Of a DNA stretch of 32,115 bases, positions 1-8,756 are shown piece by piece. The notes beneath the pieces are model-generated. The model ran no database searches. It was not told the DNA's origin and worked only from the letters and a program-made list of their open reading frames with translations. The stretch comes from Oligoflexia bacterium. GTDB taxonomy: Bacteria; Bdellovibrionota; Bacteriovoracia; Bacteriovoracales; Bacteriovoracaceae. The stretch covers positions 1-32,115 of the forward strand of contig JADFZW010000044.1 in the NCBI GenBank assembly GCA_015232355.1, written 5' to 3'. Each line of letters starts with the position of its first letter. The first letter of the stretch is position 1. Both the position numbers and the translations under genes were made by a program.

Positions 1-2
1 TC

Positions 3-36
3 CATAAAATCCCCCCCACTTCAAAGGAATTTTATG
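3..36. repeat. Short inverted repeat at left edge
   Basis: CATAAAAT at 3-10 is matched by ATTTTATG at 29-36, around an 18-base centre that contains a run of seven C. The rest of 1-145, which lies beyond the stop of the RBR gene, holds no convincing gene. A 13-codon frame begins at 34 after AAGG but looks accidental. No T-tailed hairpin is visible to end transcription of the RBR gene. The inverted repeat may belong to something left of the window. Confidence 0.3.
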
Positions 37-145
37 AAAAATTTATCAATAAATATATCTACTACTGGTCAATAAATTACTATTTATTCTCAATTAAATA
101 ACTGACAATTAAGATGCGATCGCCCTTGGCGTGGCACTTTAGTTT

Positions 146-3100
146 TTAGTTTCTTCCTAAGGAAGGATTATAGTACAAATGATTATATTGATATTGAGAA
201 TGGCCATTATTCACAGTAACTGTATTGCACTCATTATTTGAAAAGAAGTGGGTATTCCCATCGAATGATAATTTATCTAAAAGATTATCTGGAAGATTAA
301 CATCTTTTACACTTCGAACTCGTTTATATTTATGTAGAGTAATTCCTCCATCTGTAGATATTTGCTCCAGGTCTTGCATCTCTTCAATAACCGAGAAAAT
401 TTTAATTCTACCACCATCATTAATCAACACCAATGCTGGCAAATTATGACTGAGTAACTTTTTAGGATCATTTAACTCATTTTCTGATTTTATTGATTCT
501 ATAGAAAGTAAATTAATATTACAGCCAATTTCTTCTAAATCTTCAAAGGGATCATTTAAAACAGTATAATCAGAGTACACTTGTTTTGTCTTTTGATTAA
601 CCTCTCCCTTCAATCGAAATTTTCGTGGCTCACTACCATCTCTTTTGCTGTATTTTACATCAGTCCTTTCCTCATATCTACCGATCTCCCAATCCCATTT
701 CTTATTACAACTCTTGTTAGCACAAACAATATGATTACATTGTGATTTTAGACCATCGCCAACAACATCCTTATCCTCAGTTTTTTGAGTTAGAGATCCA
801 CAATAAGCACAAGGTCTGATGTTACTACGAGGATCATGTAACAATTTTTGAGTTATCTCTTCCTCTTCATTATGTTTTTGTTTTAATAATTTTTCTTTTT
901 TATATTCTTCACAACTCATTTTTTTGTGAGGTTTATCATCACAATTATAGCAATAGGATTCTCCACAAAATTGACAATCATAGAATCCATCACTACTACA
1001 ATCTTTATTTTTCCTTATCTTGTTGATACAATCAGGAGTGATGCAATTTTTACATTCACTATCTGGATGTAGATCATTAAAATACGCTAAGAATGTAGCA
1101 TCGATGATATTACCCATTTTATCTTTAATCTCAAAACGAGGATCATTAGCAGTGATAGGTATTTCCTCGTTACACTCTGGATTTACACAATGAAGAGGAA
1201 ATTCGTGTTGAGCAATTTGCTGATCAATAAATTCTTTCCAGCTCTCCTTACAAGCATAGTTAGCATTACTAGTATTACATTTGGGATTTGGACATTTATA
1301 AAAACCAGCAGTATCTTTATCATCATAACAATGCTGACAAAAAGTTTGTTGCTTTTGAGTGGCATCCAATTTTGTCATTTCTAGGATATTTGAAATATCA
1401 TTGGAGAGTAAGTAGTATTTATATTTTAGTTTATTTTTATCTGTACATTTGGGGTACTCTTCTCTTACTTGATCTTGAAAGTATGTATAGTTAGCTTTTT
1501 TGTTATTTGCTAAGATTATTTTTTTTATTTGCGAATGACTGGACTCTTTGAAAATATCTAATAGTCTTTGAATGTCCGGTCCAATAAAAACTAATTTTTT
1601 TTCTTCAATAAATTTCATCATCTTTGGAGTGAATTTATACTTCAGATTAGCATCTGAGGATATTTTAATAAAGTCTTGGCCTGTTTTAATAAAATCATTT
1701 TTAAGCGACAAATCCTTAATGGTTCTTCGTTGTTCAGCAGTTGCTGCTAATTTAATAAAAGCTGCAATTTGCTCAGCGGTGGGAGCTGGTTTTGCTTCAT
1801 TCATAAACCATTCAACAATGTAAGGAAAGAGAGTGGTCTCGTTGGCCGCTAGATCCTCAATCTCCGTATTACTAGCAAACAGATCTATAAAATCTTGAGG
1901 TGTATTCACCAGATTATATCTATTGTAGGCCCTGCGCTTGATATCTATTTTTTTTCGTGGATCTTTTTCTAAGTCCACCAAATCTATTACTTGTTTAATG
2001 GTAGTTTTAGGATTAGGAGAATTTAAAAACCAGGTAATTAAGTCGTTATTCAATTCTTTTTCTTTTATGACTCTAGATAATCCAGTAGAGGAAATATAGT
2101 TTAAAATATCTTGAGGTTTATTAATAAATTTTCTATTAAATAGATTATTTAATAAGGAAAATTTTTGATCATCATCTTTCAAGAGCGCTTCAAACTTTAT
2201 AATTTTATCAATAGGAGGAGTAGGTTTTAGATTTAAAAACCAATCAACAAGACTGGATGAGTAGTTGGTCACATTACGAGGATAGTGTGATAAAGAATTA
2301 ATAATTTCATCTGCATCTTTGGCAATATTTTGAATTAATGCTGAATCAACAATGTATTTTACGATAGCAGCAGAAGAGGATTCAGAGGGTGAAATCCAAG
2401 TAAGAAGTTGCATAACTTGATCAACAGTGGGTGCAGTATTTGAACTAAAAAATCTTTTAATGTCGTTGTTTTTGATGGAACTTCTTACACTATCAGAAAA
2501 TGATAAAATAGTTAAAAAGTCACTATTGTTTTTGATAATATTCTGATTAAGCGCATATTGGAAAATAGTACCGTGATTAGACTTATCATTCAATAGAATT
2601 AATGAAATAGTATCTTCCATGGTAGGGACGGGGATTAGATTAAAAAATCGATTTATCTCAGATTCAGAAAAATTTAAATCTTTCGAATCATTATTACCAA
2701 CAATAGCATTAGCTAAATTTAAAAAATCCTTGGGACTTTTAATAAGATTTTTTTCCAAAATAATCTGAAAGATCTTCAATTTGCGTGATTCCTTTATAGT
2801 GAAGAGTTTTATAAATGGAATAATGGTATCAATATCTGTTGTAATATTTTTTTCTAATAAAAATGAAAGTATCTTTTCTTTTTCTTGTTCTTTGTCAAAT
2901 TTGCGATTAAATGTTTCAAAATCTTTAGCAAAGGTGAAAGCTTGTTCAATAGTAGGTCTAGCTTGGAAATTAAAAAAAAGCTCAATGTTTGCACCTGAAA
3001 AAGTGCTATAAATGTCTCCGTTTTCAGAGAGTAACTTTAAAAAATCTTCGTTATTTTTAATAATGTTATGTTTGATAGCTAATTTAAATATCTCTGCCTT

Positions 3101-3961
3101 TTGTGCATTTGTTGCTTTAGTTGTATTAGAAAAGGATATAATTTCACTAACAGTGGGTGATGGATTTATATTAAAAAAAAGATTAATAGTGTTGTTATTG
3201 ATGAGTTCTGGAGTAGAATTGTCATGTGATAACAAATCAGATTTCGATAGTCGTGTTAGAAAATCCAGATAATTCTCTGCTGTACTAAAGAGATCTTTAT
3301 TTTGTAACAATTTAGTTATAAAAACTTTTGTTGCTGATTTTAACTTACCAGTGAGTTTGTCAGAAAAAAGTTCCTTTATATCCCAACTAAGTGCCTTTTT
3401 TACAAATAAATCTAATATCTCTTCGCCACACTTATTATAGGCAATTTCAATTATATGAGTACTAACAGTATTACTCTCTTTCTTTTTATTAGTTGTTAGC
3501 TTACTCACAAAGTTAATACTGAGATGATTAAACTTTTGCAATAAGCTTCTAATACTTTCCTTATTGCAACTTAAGATCGCTAATCGTAATGCTGTTTCTC
3601 CAAAATCATTCCTACCTAGTGGATAAGCATCGTTTTGTATAAGAAGATTAACTATTTTGCTACGATTTTTCTTAATTGCATAGGTTAAAAGCGTTTCCTT
3701 GTTCCATGAAGAAAATGGTGCCATTTTAATAGTATTGATTATTAAGTCTAATTCATTTTTTTTCATCTCGCTTAAGATTGAATTAAAACTAGTAACATCA
3801 TCACTTTTGCTGATGATCATAAATAGCTTAGTGTGGTTGCTTTTATTAAATATTCCTGCATAACTTATAGTTGAAGCAACAAGAGTGCTAATACATATAG
3901 TGATGAGGTAATAAATAAAGAAGTTGAAGTTTAGTTTTAGTTTTAGTTTCAAATGATTCAT
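146..3961 (-). CDS. Exported RBR-type (RING1-IBR-RING2) E3 ubiquitin ligase with ankyrin and helical repeats
   Basis: A probable ubiquitin ligase acting on a eukaryotic ubiquitin system. I chose the ATG at 3961 over an in-frame ATG at 3976, because GGGAG lies 8 bases before it; this gives 1271 residues. Residues 1-35 look like a signal peptide, preceded by a KLKLKL run. Two ankyrin-like repeats lie at about 86-145. Seven degenerate repeats of about 70 residues begin at 261, 328, 438, 503, 574, 644 and 716, with a [W/F]F-x-N-x2-P-x-PT signature. RING1 cysteines are C875, C878, C890, C895, C904, C925 and C930. The IBR has C973, C978, C996, C999, C1004, C1007, H1012 and C1017, in the typical C-x2-C-x4-C-x2-C-x4-H-x4-C order. 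RING2 has C1051, C1054, the predicted catalytic C1075 (QCNH, as in Parkin GCMH), C1080 and C1085. The last RING2 zinc pair is absent: WDWEIG stands where WCWxC is usual. The gene follows the USP gene by 36 bases. Family assignment is strong; substrate and secretion route are unknown. Confidence 0.85.
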   Translation of the reverse strand: MNHLKLKLKLNFNFFIYYLITICISTLVASTISYAGIFNKSNHTKLFMIISKSDDVTSFNSILSEMKKNELDLIINTIKMAPFSSWNKETLLTYAIKKNRSKIVNLLIQNDAYPLGRNDFGETALRLAILSCNKESIRSLLQKFNHLSINFVSKLTTNKKKESNTVSTHIIEIAYNKCGEEILDLFVKKALSWDIKELFSDKLTGKLKSATKVFITKLLQNKDLFSTAENYLDFLTRLSKSDLLSHDNSTPELINNNTINLFFNINPSPTVSEIISFSNTTKATNAQKAEIFKLAIKHNIIKNNEDFLKLLSENGDIYSTFSGANIELFFNFQARPTIEQAFTFAKDFETFNRKFDKEQEKEKILSFLLEKNITTDIDTIIPFIKLFTIKESRKLKIFQIILEKNLIKSPKDFLNLANAIVGNNDSKDLNFSESEINRFFNLIPVPTMEDTISLILLNDKSNHGTIFQYALNQNIIKNNSDFLTILSFSDSVRSSIKNNDIKRFFSSNTAPTVDQVMQLLTWISPSESSSAAIVKYIVDSALIQNIAKDADEIINSLSHYPRNVTNYSSSLVDWFLNLKPTPPIDKIIKFEALLKDDDQKFSLLNNLFNRKFINKPQDILNYISSTGLSRVIKEKELNNDLITWFLNSPNPKTTIKQVIDLVDLEKDPRKKIDIKRRAYNRYNLVNTPQDFIDLFASNTEIEDLAANETTLFPYIVEWFMNEAKPAPTAEQIAAFIKLAATAEQRRTIKDLSLKNDFIKTGQDFIKISSDANLKYKFTPKMMKFIEEKKLVFIGPDIQRLLDIFKESSHSQIKKIILANNKKANYTYFQDQVREEYPKCTDKNKLKYKYYLLSNDISNILEMTKLDATQKQQTFCQHCYDDKDTAGFYKCPNPKCNTSNANYACKESWKEFIDQQIAQHEFPLHCVNPECNEEIPITANDPRFEIKDKMGNIIDATFLAYFNDLHPDSECKNCITPDCINKIRKNKDCSSDGFYDCQFCGESYCYNCDDKPHKKMSCEEYKKEKLLKQKHNEEEEITQKLLHDPRSNIRPCAYCGSLTQKTEDKDVVGDGLKSQCNHIVCANKSCNKKWDWEIGRYEERTDVKYSKRDGSEPRKFRLKGEVNQKTKQVYSDYTVLNDPFEDLEEIGCNINLLSIESIKSENELNDPKKLLSHNLPALVLINDGGRIKIFSVIEEMQDLEQISTDGGITLHKYKRVRSVKDVNLPDNLLDKLSFDGNTHFFSNNECNTVTVNNGHSQYQYNHLYYNPSLGRN
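3929..3950 (-). repeat. 6-bp repeat (AGTTTT) coding KLKLKL
   Basis: Three to four copies of an AGTTTT hexamer give alternating Lys-Leu just after the start of the RBR protein, at the head of its signal peptide. Slippage by whole units would keep the frame and change signal-peptide charge. hppA begins with a similar KLKLKL, but with diverged codons. Confidence 0.7.
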
Positions 3962-3997
3962 ATTATTGTCTCCCATTATTTAATTTATTTAATTAGT

Positions 3998-6900
3998 TTA
4001 TTTAGTTATAAATTTCTTAAGTTGATACATAATAACGTACCCATTTCCATCAATATCACTTTTAAAAGAACTAGTAGTAGTTTCTACTCTACTATCGTTA
4101 TGTTCAGTCCAAGTATCATTGAAAGAAAAGGCAGAGGAGGCAGAGGAGGCAGAGGATTCATTTTTGTTGTTATCTATATTTCTAAGGTAAGAATAGTAGT
4201 GTCCAAAATCCATAGTAGATCCATGATGGATGATCACTGCCACGGGAATCATTTCAGCATCACCAATATGCTTAACGGTGCTATCATTTAATTTTTGGTA
4301 GATTGGAACTTTTATCGAACTTTCAAGCGAAACCTTCATATTATCGGTTATCTTAGTTCTATTATTCAAAAATCTTTTCTCGTTTAGGAGTAATATCTTT
4401 GGTATTTTAGTTAAAACAGTGCTTTTTCTGATTGGACCATTTGCTTGGGTAATTTCATCAAAAACAAAATTATCAGGGTCACTAACAATCTCTTTTTGTT
4501 GATAGATATTCTCTAAAGCTTCCACTAATTTGTTATCTTTGAATTTAGGGCCAAAAAAATTGTTTTGATTGCTTTGATTGTTTTGATAGAAATTAATATT
4601 AGTAATAAGAGTCGGTTCATCAGTTTTTATATTTGCTATTCTATAGTGATTCGGAGTAATTAATAGTTTATTCTTACCATCTTTAAATTGAGCACATTCG
4701 ATATTGCTTAATTGTTCTAATTTAGCATTTTCAAAATCTGTGAAGTTGAATTTTTTGAAAACTGAATAGAAAGACTCATTCTTTTTAGAAATAAAAAATA
4801 CTTCTCTAGCTGAGATGTCATAGTATTTAATTATATCCTCTTTGTTTTTAACAAAAGCAGGCAATTTAATATTTTTACTAACATCTTTAAATTCGCCACT
4901 AATAAAATAGCTAGCACAACCATTTGGTTTTTCTATTACTACGCCTTGATCATTATTAAGAATCGTATTCTCCATCTCCATAAGATTAAAAATTTTAACT
5001 AAGAATTCAGAGGCATCAAATTGTTGATGAAAGATTTTATGTGTTTCATCTTCAAAATGCATACCTTGTTCATCTAAAACGGTTTTTAAGAGCGATAAGA
5101 AGGAATGATTATATGTTGCAACTTTATTTATTGGTAATCCTTTAGTAATGCTTTTTAATAGTATGGCCAAACGTAATTGTAAGTTTTGTCGATTCTTAAA
5201 AGCATTTTCGCTTTCAAATTTTCCTTTCTTAAGTGGACGCTTATGTGGCAATAAGGCAGTAAATAACTCTGGGTTTAGGTTTACCATTTGAGCAAGTAAT
5301 TTAAAGGAGGAATTGGCAAAGCAGGTATTTCCTAAATTGCTAAGTCCAGAAAAATTTTCTGTCGTGATAGAAGTTTTCTTTTCTTTAGACTTTTCTTTAG
5401 ACTTTTCTTTAGAGAGATTTATTTCAGAGATCAAGGTTGATTTAATTGGTAAAATGCTCTCCATAGTTGATTTGTTTATACATTCATTGAGATTATTACT
5501 TTCACTTTCAGCGAGGTTAAGATTATTTTCAACACTATTAGTATTATTAGTTGTTTCATCTTCTAAGAAATCCTTCCATGCCAATAATTGATAATTAAAT
5601 TCGAGATCATTATTGCTAGAGATATTATCAATAAAAGATTTATAATCATTTAGTTGTTTTTGATTAGTAACTAATTGGATATTGCCAAGAAATAGTTTTA
5701 ACAACCGTTCAATATCAATATTTTTTCTTTCCAATTTTGCCAAAGAAGACAAGAAATATTTATAAAGATCTAATTGCAGCGAAGATTTTATAGCTCTAAC
5801 TCCGATATCATTTTCGTTATTATATTTACTTGTAGTGAAGCCATTAAGAAGTTTTTTTTGTAAATTGTTTAGCTTAGATTTATTTTCAAGAGCATTTAAG
5901 TTTTTATTATGGATTGTTTCCCAAAAGGCATTCTTTGCAAAGTCATTAGTGTATCCTTCGTAATAGCTACCCCATTTAATTATATCACTATTTAGAGGAT
6001 AATTATTTCTCTTACTCTCTGCTATTAATGCCGAAGTATTGAGTAATGATTTAAAATTACCATCATATTGCGGATTATTTGACCTAAATACTTCAAAGAA
6101 GTTTGAAGTAATTAATTTAGGATCTACTGAGTGAAACTCTTTTATTACATTTAAAGCATCCCTACTATTTACCAATAAAGATAAATCAAAAATATTACTA
6201 TTGGGAGCTTGAGGATTAATAGGAATGGCCGTAAGGTTTTTTATGTTTGTACTTAAGAAAGTAAAAGCATGCAATTGTTGCAAGTTTTTAATCTTAGTAA
6301 TAGATTCAATGTTAATTCCTAAATTTTTTTCAAAATTCTCCTTAAAAAAAGATAACTGCGATGAGTTGTCAAATTTTAATAGCTCTGCTAGCTCTAATCT
6401 AGCATTTGTAGGTTGAATATTTTGATTATAATCAAATGCTTCGACTTGTACCTGATTATTAATTTTAGCAATATTTCTTAAATCATCGATCATTTTTGAT
6501 TGCATTACTGAGTGAAAATCAGATTTTGAATAACTATCAAACGCCTGCTGAGCATACGTTGAATTTTCCGTAGAGAATTTTTTTAATATGCTCAAGGTAT
6601 CACTTAAGGACATCTTGCTTTCTAAATTATGTTTTTTTATAAAGTTAAAAACATTAATCCAAGACTTATTGCTAATATTATCTAAGATATTTAAATCTAC
6701 GTTATCATTATAATCATTCTTATTACTACTACCCTCACCACCATTATCTCTATTTACTTTTGAAGATGATATTAATTTACTTATAATAAAACCCAAAAAA
6801 TCAAATTCATTTCTTGAAGTAATATTAAAAATGTTTGTAATATTATTTAATTTATTTAAGTGCTGGCGATTTTTAATATTCAAAAGCATGCTTAAAGCAT

Positions 6901-8386
6901 TCTGAACATAGGGAGAGATATCTTTTTTAAAATTTTGTGCCAGTTGCAGTAACTCTTTACTATCATCGATAACTATTTTATTTTTATAAGCATAGGATAT
7001 GAAATTTTTAAAGCATTCAATACTTTGAGGATTTCTACTATTTAGTTTGTTAAAAAAATCAGGGTTAATTAGTGAAGGAAAATTACTCGATAATAACGTT
7101 AAGAGATCTAGCATTTCTTTATCTTTGAATTGAAAAGAAAAATTAAGTAGATTAGCGGGAGAGGCACTACTAGCAAAGCTAATTCTTTTTTTATTTTTTT
7201 CTAAAAATTGAAATGCTTTAATTTGATAATCATCGTTTGATATCTTTGAAATAATCTCTACTGGAATATTTAGATTTTCTTTTAAGTTTCTTTTGCCAAG
7301 GTCATACTGTTGTTTATTAACAATATTAGCTGATTGTTGAAACACTTGAGATAACTCTTTTATTGATATCTTTGAAGGGTCTAACTTTTTTATCGATTTT
7401 TCCAGAAACTTTAACTGAAATTGATTATTGAAAGAGTTTAATGAAGCAAAATCATCAGCAACAGTATGCATATCAATTGCTTGCTTATTTATTTTTCCAA
7501 AGAGATCTTTATAAATTTTAAAGCTCTTAAATTTAACATCACCATTTTTTTTATTAGAAAATGATGCAAAATATTTAAGTAAAGATTCATCAAAGGATGA
7601 TGAAGGAAGTAGCTTGTTCTCTTGTGAAAAATTATAGACCTCTAGATAATTATCATTATCTATTTCTGCCAGCAGTTTCATAGAAAATGATTTTTGAGTG
7701 CTAAATTGTTTGAAAAAATTTATTTTAGATGAATTAGTTAAATAATAATGACATTGAATTGCCGTATATAATGAGGGGTTATTGTTTTTATCATATTGTT
7801 GTAAATGATAGAGCCAGGCATCTTTTAATTTTTTATTTACCAAAATATAGTCATTAATATCTTTGAGATTAAATAACTTTAAAGGAATAGATTTTGATTG
7901 ATAAATATTTATTACTTTTTTTTCTTCCACTGAAAGTTGATGATACCGTTGTACTTTTGCTACTAGATTTTTAAATTCAGTGGCCGGTGATACATCATTA
8001 TTTTTTCGAGGATATAACAAATCAAAATATGCACTATAATAGGCAAAATTAGCTACTTCATCTTTATTGTTGACCATTTCAAGGAAAGCTTCATGCTCTT
8101 GTTGTTTTTCAATTGTGGTATTATCCCAAATATCATCCCAAACATTATTATTTTTTAGGTAATCATTTAGGTAGTAGTCTTCAATTTTTTCTTTATTGGC
8201 CAAGAAATCATTAATAATCTTTTCAATGGTATTGTTATCTTTTTCATAATTTTCATAATAATAATATTGTTCATTAGATGCATAGGTGAAGTTATTAATA
8301 TTTATAGCTGTTGCAATTAATAAAATAAAAAAACTAAAAATAAAAAGAATAAAAAAATGTTTAAGCTGTAAACAAAAATATTTCAT
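3998..8386 (-). CDS. Exported ubiquitin-specific protease (USP/UCH family, C19) with large N-terminal repeat region
   Basis: A predicted deubiquitinase of 1462 residues. The ATG at 8386 follows AAGGA at 8393-8397. Residues 1-36 form a signal peptide (hydrophobic core, end near TYA-SNE). Residues 40-990 are Asn/Lys-rich and predicted helical. They contain a duplicated module of about 102 residues at 370-471 and 687-788, sharing patterns such as (E/K)NL-x-I and the end of each module (PDFFNKL / SNFFEVF, then NP). The USP domain runs from about 1014 to 1460. Its Cys box GLSNLGNTCFANS places catalytic C1022, its His box GHYYSYL gives H1396, and W-x3-ND-S-x-V gives D1431, so the triad is intact. 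A SKEK repeat (about 992-1004) precedes the domain, and an SSA repeat (1411-1419) sits between the His and Asp motifs. The RBR ligase gene follows 36 bases downstream and is probably cotranscribed. The USP family is certain enough from the Cys and His boxes. Activity on ubiquitin itself, rather than a ubiquitin-like protein, is inferred. Confidence 0.88.
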   Translation of the reverse strand: MKYFCLQLKHFFILFIFSFFILLIATAININNFTYASNEQYYYYENYEKDNNTIEKIINDFLANKEKIEDYYLNDYLKNNNVWDDIWDNTTIEKQQEHEAFLEMVNNKDEVANFAYYSAYFDLLYPRKNNDVSPATEFKNLVAKVQRYHQLSVEEKKVINIYQSKSIPLKLFNLKDINDYILVNKKLKDAWLYHLQQYDKNNNPSLYTAIQCHYYLTNSSKINFFKQFSTQKSFSMKLLAEIDNDNYLEVYNFSQENKLLPSSSFDESLLKYFASFSNKKNGDVKFKSFKIYKDLFGKINKQAIDMHTVADDFASLNSFNNQFQLKFLEKSIKKLDPSKISIKELSQVFQQSANIVNKQQYDLGKRNLKENLNIPVEIISKISNDDYQIKAFQFLEKNKKRISFASSASPANLLNFSFQFKDKEMLDLLTLLSSNFPSLINPDFFNKLNSRNPQSIECFKNFISYAYKNKIVIDDSKELLQLAQNFKKDISPYVQNALSMLLNIKNRQHLNKLNNITNIFNITSRNEFDFLGFIISKLISSSKVNRDNGGEGSSNKNDYNDNVDLNILDNISNKSWINVFNFIKKHNLESKMSLSDTLSILKKFSTENSTYAQQAFDSYSKSDFHSVMQSKMIDDLRNIAKINNQVQVEAFDYNQNIQPTNARLELAELLKFDNSSQLSFFKENFEKNLGINIESITKIKNLQQLHAFTFLSTNIKNLTAIPINPQAPNSNIFDLSLLVNSRDALNVIKEFHSVDPKLITSNFFEVFRSNNPQYDGNFKSLLNTSALIAESKRNNYPLNSDIIKWGSYYEGYTNDFAKNAFWETIHNKNLNALENKSKLNNLQKKLLNGFTTSKYNNENDIGVRAIKSSLQLDLYKYFLSSLAKLERKNIDIERLLKLFLGNIQLVTNQKQLNDYKSFIDNISSNNDLEFNYQLLAWKDFLEDETTNNTNSVENNLNLAESESNNLNECINKSTMESILPIKSTLISEINLSKEKSKEKSKEKKTSITTENFSGLSNLGNTCFANSSFKLLAQMVNLNPELFTALLPHKRPLKKGKFESENAFKNRQNLQLRLAILLKSITKGLPINKVATYNHSFLSLLKTVLDEQGMHFEDETHKIFHQQFDASEFLVKIFNLMEMENTILNNDQGVVIEKPNGCASYFISGEFKDVSKNIKLPAFVKNKEDIIKYYDISAREVFFISKKNESFYSVFKKFNFTDFENAKLEQLSNIECAQFKDGKNKLLITPNHYRIANIKTDEPTLITNINFYQNNQSNQNNFFGPKFKDNKLVEALENIYQQKEIVSDPDNFVFDEITQANGPIRKSTVLTKIPKILLLNEKRFLNNRTKITDNMKVSLESSIKVPIYQKLNDSTVKHIGDAEMIPVAVIIHHGSTMDFGHYYSYLRNIDNNKNESSASSASSAFSFNDTWTEHNDSRVETTTSSFKSDIDGNGYVIMYQLKKFITK
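4129..4155 (-). repeat. 9-bp repeat x3 (AGGCAGAGG) coding SSA
   Basis: Three perfect 9-bp copies encode Ser-Ser-Ala repeats at residues 1411-1419 of the USP protein, between the catalytic His and Asp motifs. This is a loop that varies in length in USPs, so copy-number change should be tolerated. Confidence 0.85.
5377..5412 (-). repeat. 12-bp repeat x3 (ACTTTTCTTTAG) coding SKEK
   Basis: Three near-identical 12-bp units (the first has one changed base) encode a Lys/Glu/Ser linker at about residues 992-1004, just before the USP catalytic domain. Confidence 0.8.
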
Positions 8387-8654
8387 AAATAATCCTTATT
8401 TGTAAAAAATAAAAACTTATTGTTAATTTGCTATTTAAGAATGAGAGTAACATGAATCTAAACATTGAAAGGTGATTTATATTTATAATATTTTTAAGAA
8501 TGAAATTATATTAAGATGTTAAACGAAATATTTTTGTTGTAAAAAATAAATATTTATTGGCGCATATTTGGGGCATACAAAGAGAAATACAAAGAGAAAA
8601 GTATAGAGAGACACCGCTGATATATCTAATTCTATCCAATTCACGCATTTTGCC

Positions 8655-8684
8655 TTGTCATTTGGATAAAAATAGCATTATAAT
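8655..8684 (+). promoter_or_regulatory. Sigma-70-type promoter of the ATPase gene
   Basis: A TTGTCA -35 box at 8655-8660 and a perfect TATAAT -10 box at 8679-8684 are separated by 18 bases. The -10 lies inside one arm of the inverted repeat, so a protein bound there would block transcription. Confidence 0.65.
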
Positions 8685-8731
8685 TTCATCCAAATCGGTA
8701 ATAATATGCTTCCATTTGGATGAAATTATAA
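8660..8731. promoter_or_regulatory. Three ATTTGGAT sites forming an operator-like inverted repeat
   Basis: ATTTGGATGAAATTATAA at 8714-8731 is the exact reverse complement of 8678-8695 (18-bp arms, 18-base centre). A third, shorter copy, ATTTGGATAAAAAT, is at 8660-8673. The sites overlap the -10 region and extend to about 25 bases before the start codon. Either a repressor operator or a 5' mRNA hairpin fits. The position suggests autoregulation, which is an inference. Confidence 0.6.
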
Positions 8732-8756
8732 CAACAAAATTAGGAGAGTATCAGAC

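Larger units (their letters stand above)
8387..8756. other. Divergent intergenic region between the USP and ATPase genes
   Basis: This stretch separates the divergent USP (minus) and ATPase (plus) genes. The right part carries a good promoter and inverted repeats, listed separately. The left part is almost pure A/T, and no minus-strand promoter for the USP/RBR unit stands out. A small direct repeat, ACAAAGAGAAA twice, lies near 8578-8600. A 68-codon frame spanning 8557-8763 covers the promoter and operator and is not treated as a gene. Confidence 0.6.

Noticed and set aside
34..75. 13-codon frame after an AAGG sequence, possible leader peptide
   Set aside because: It is too short, and no gene follows it on that strand.
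146..8386. Self-contained bacterial ubiquitin-like conjugation operon (Bil-type)
   Set aside because: No ubiquitin-like, E1 or E2 gene is present. The enzymes are RBR and USP types with signal peptides.
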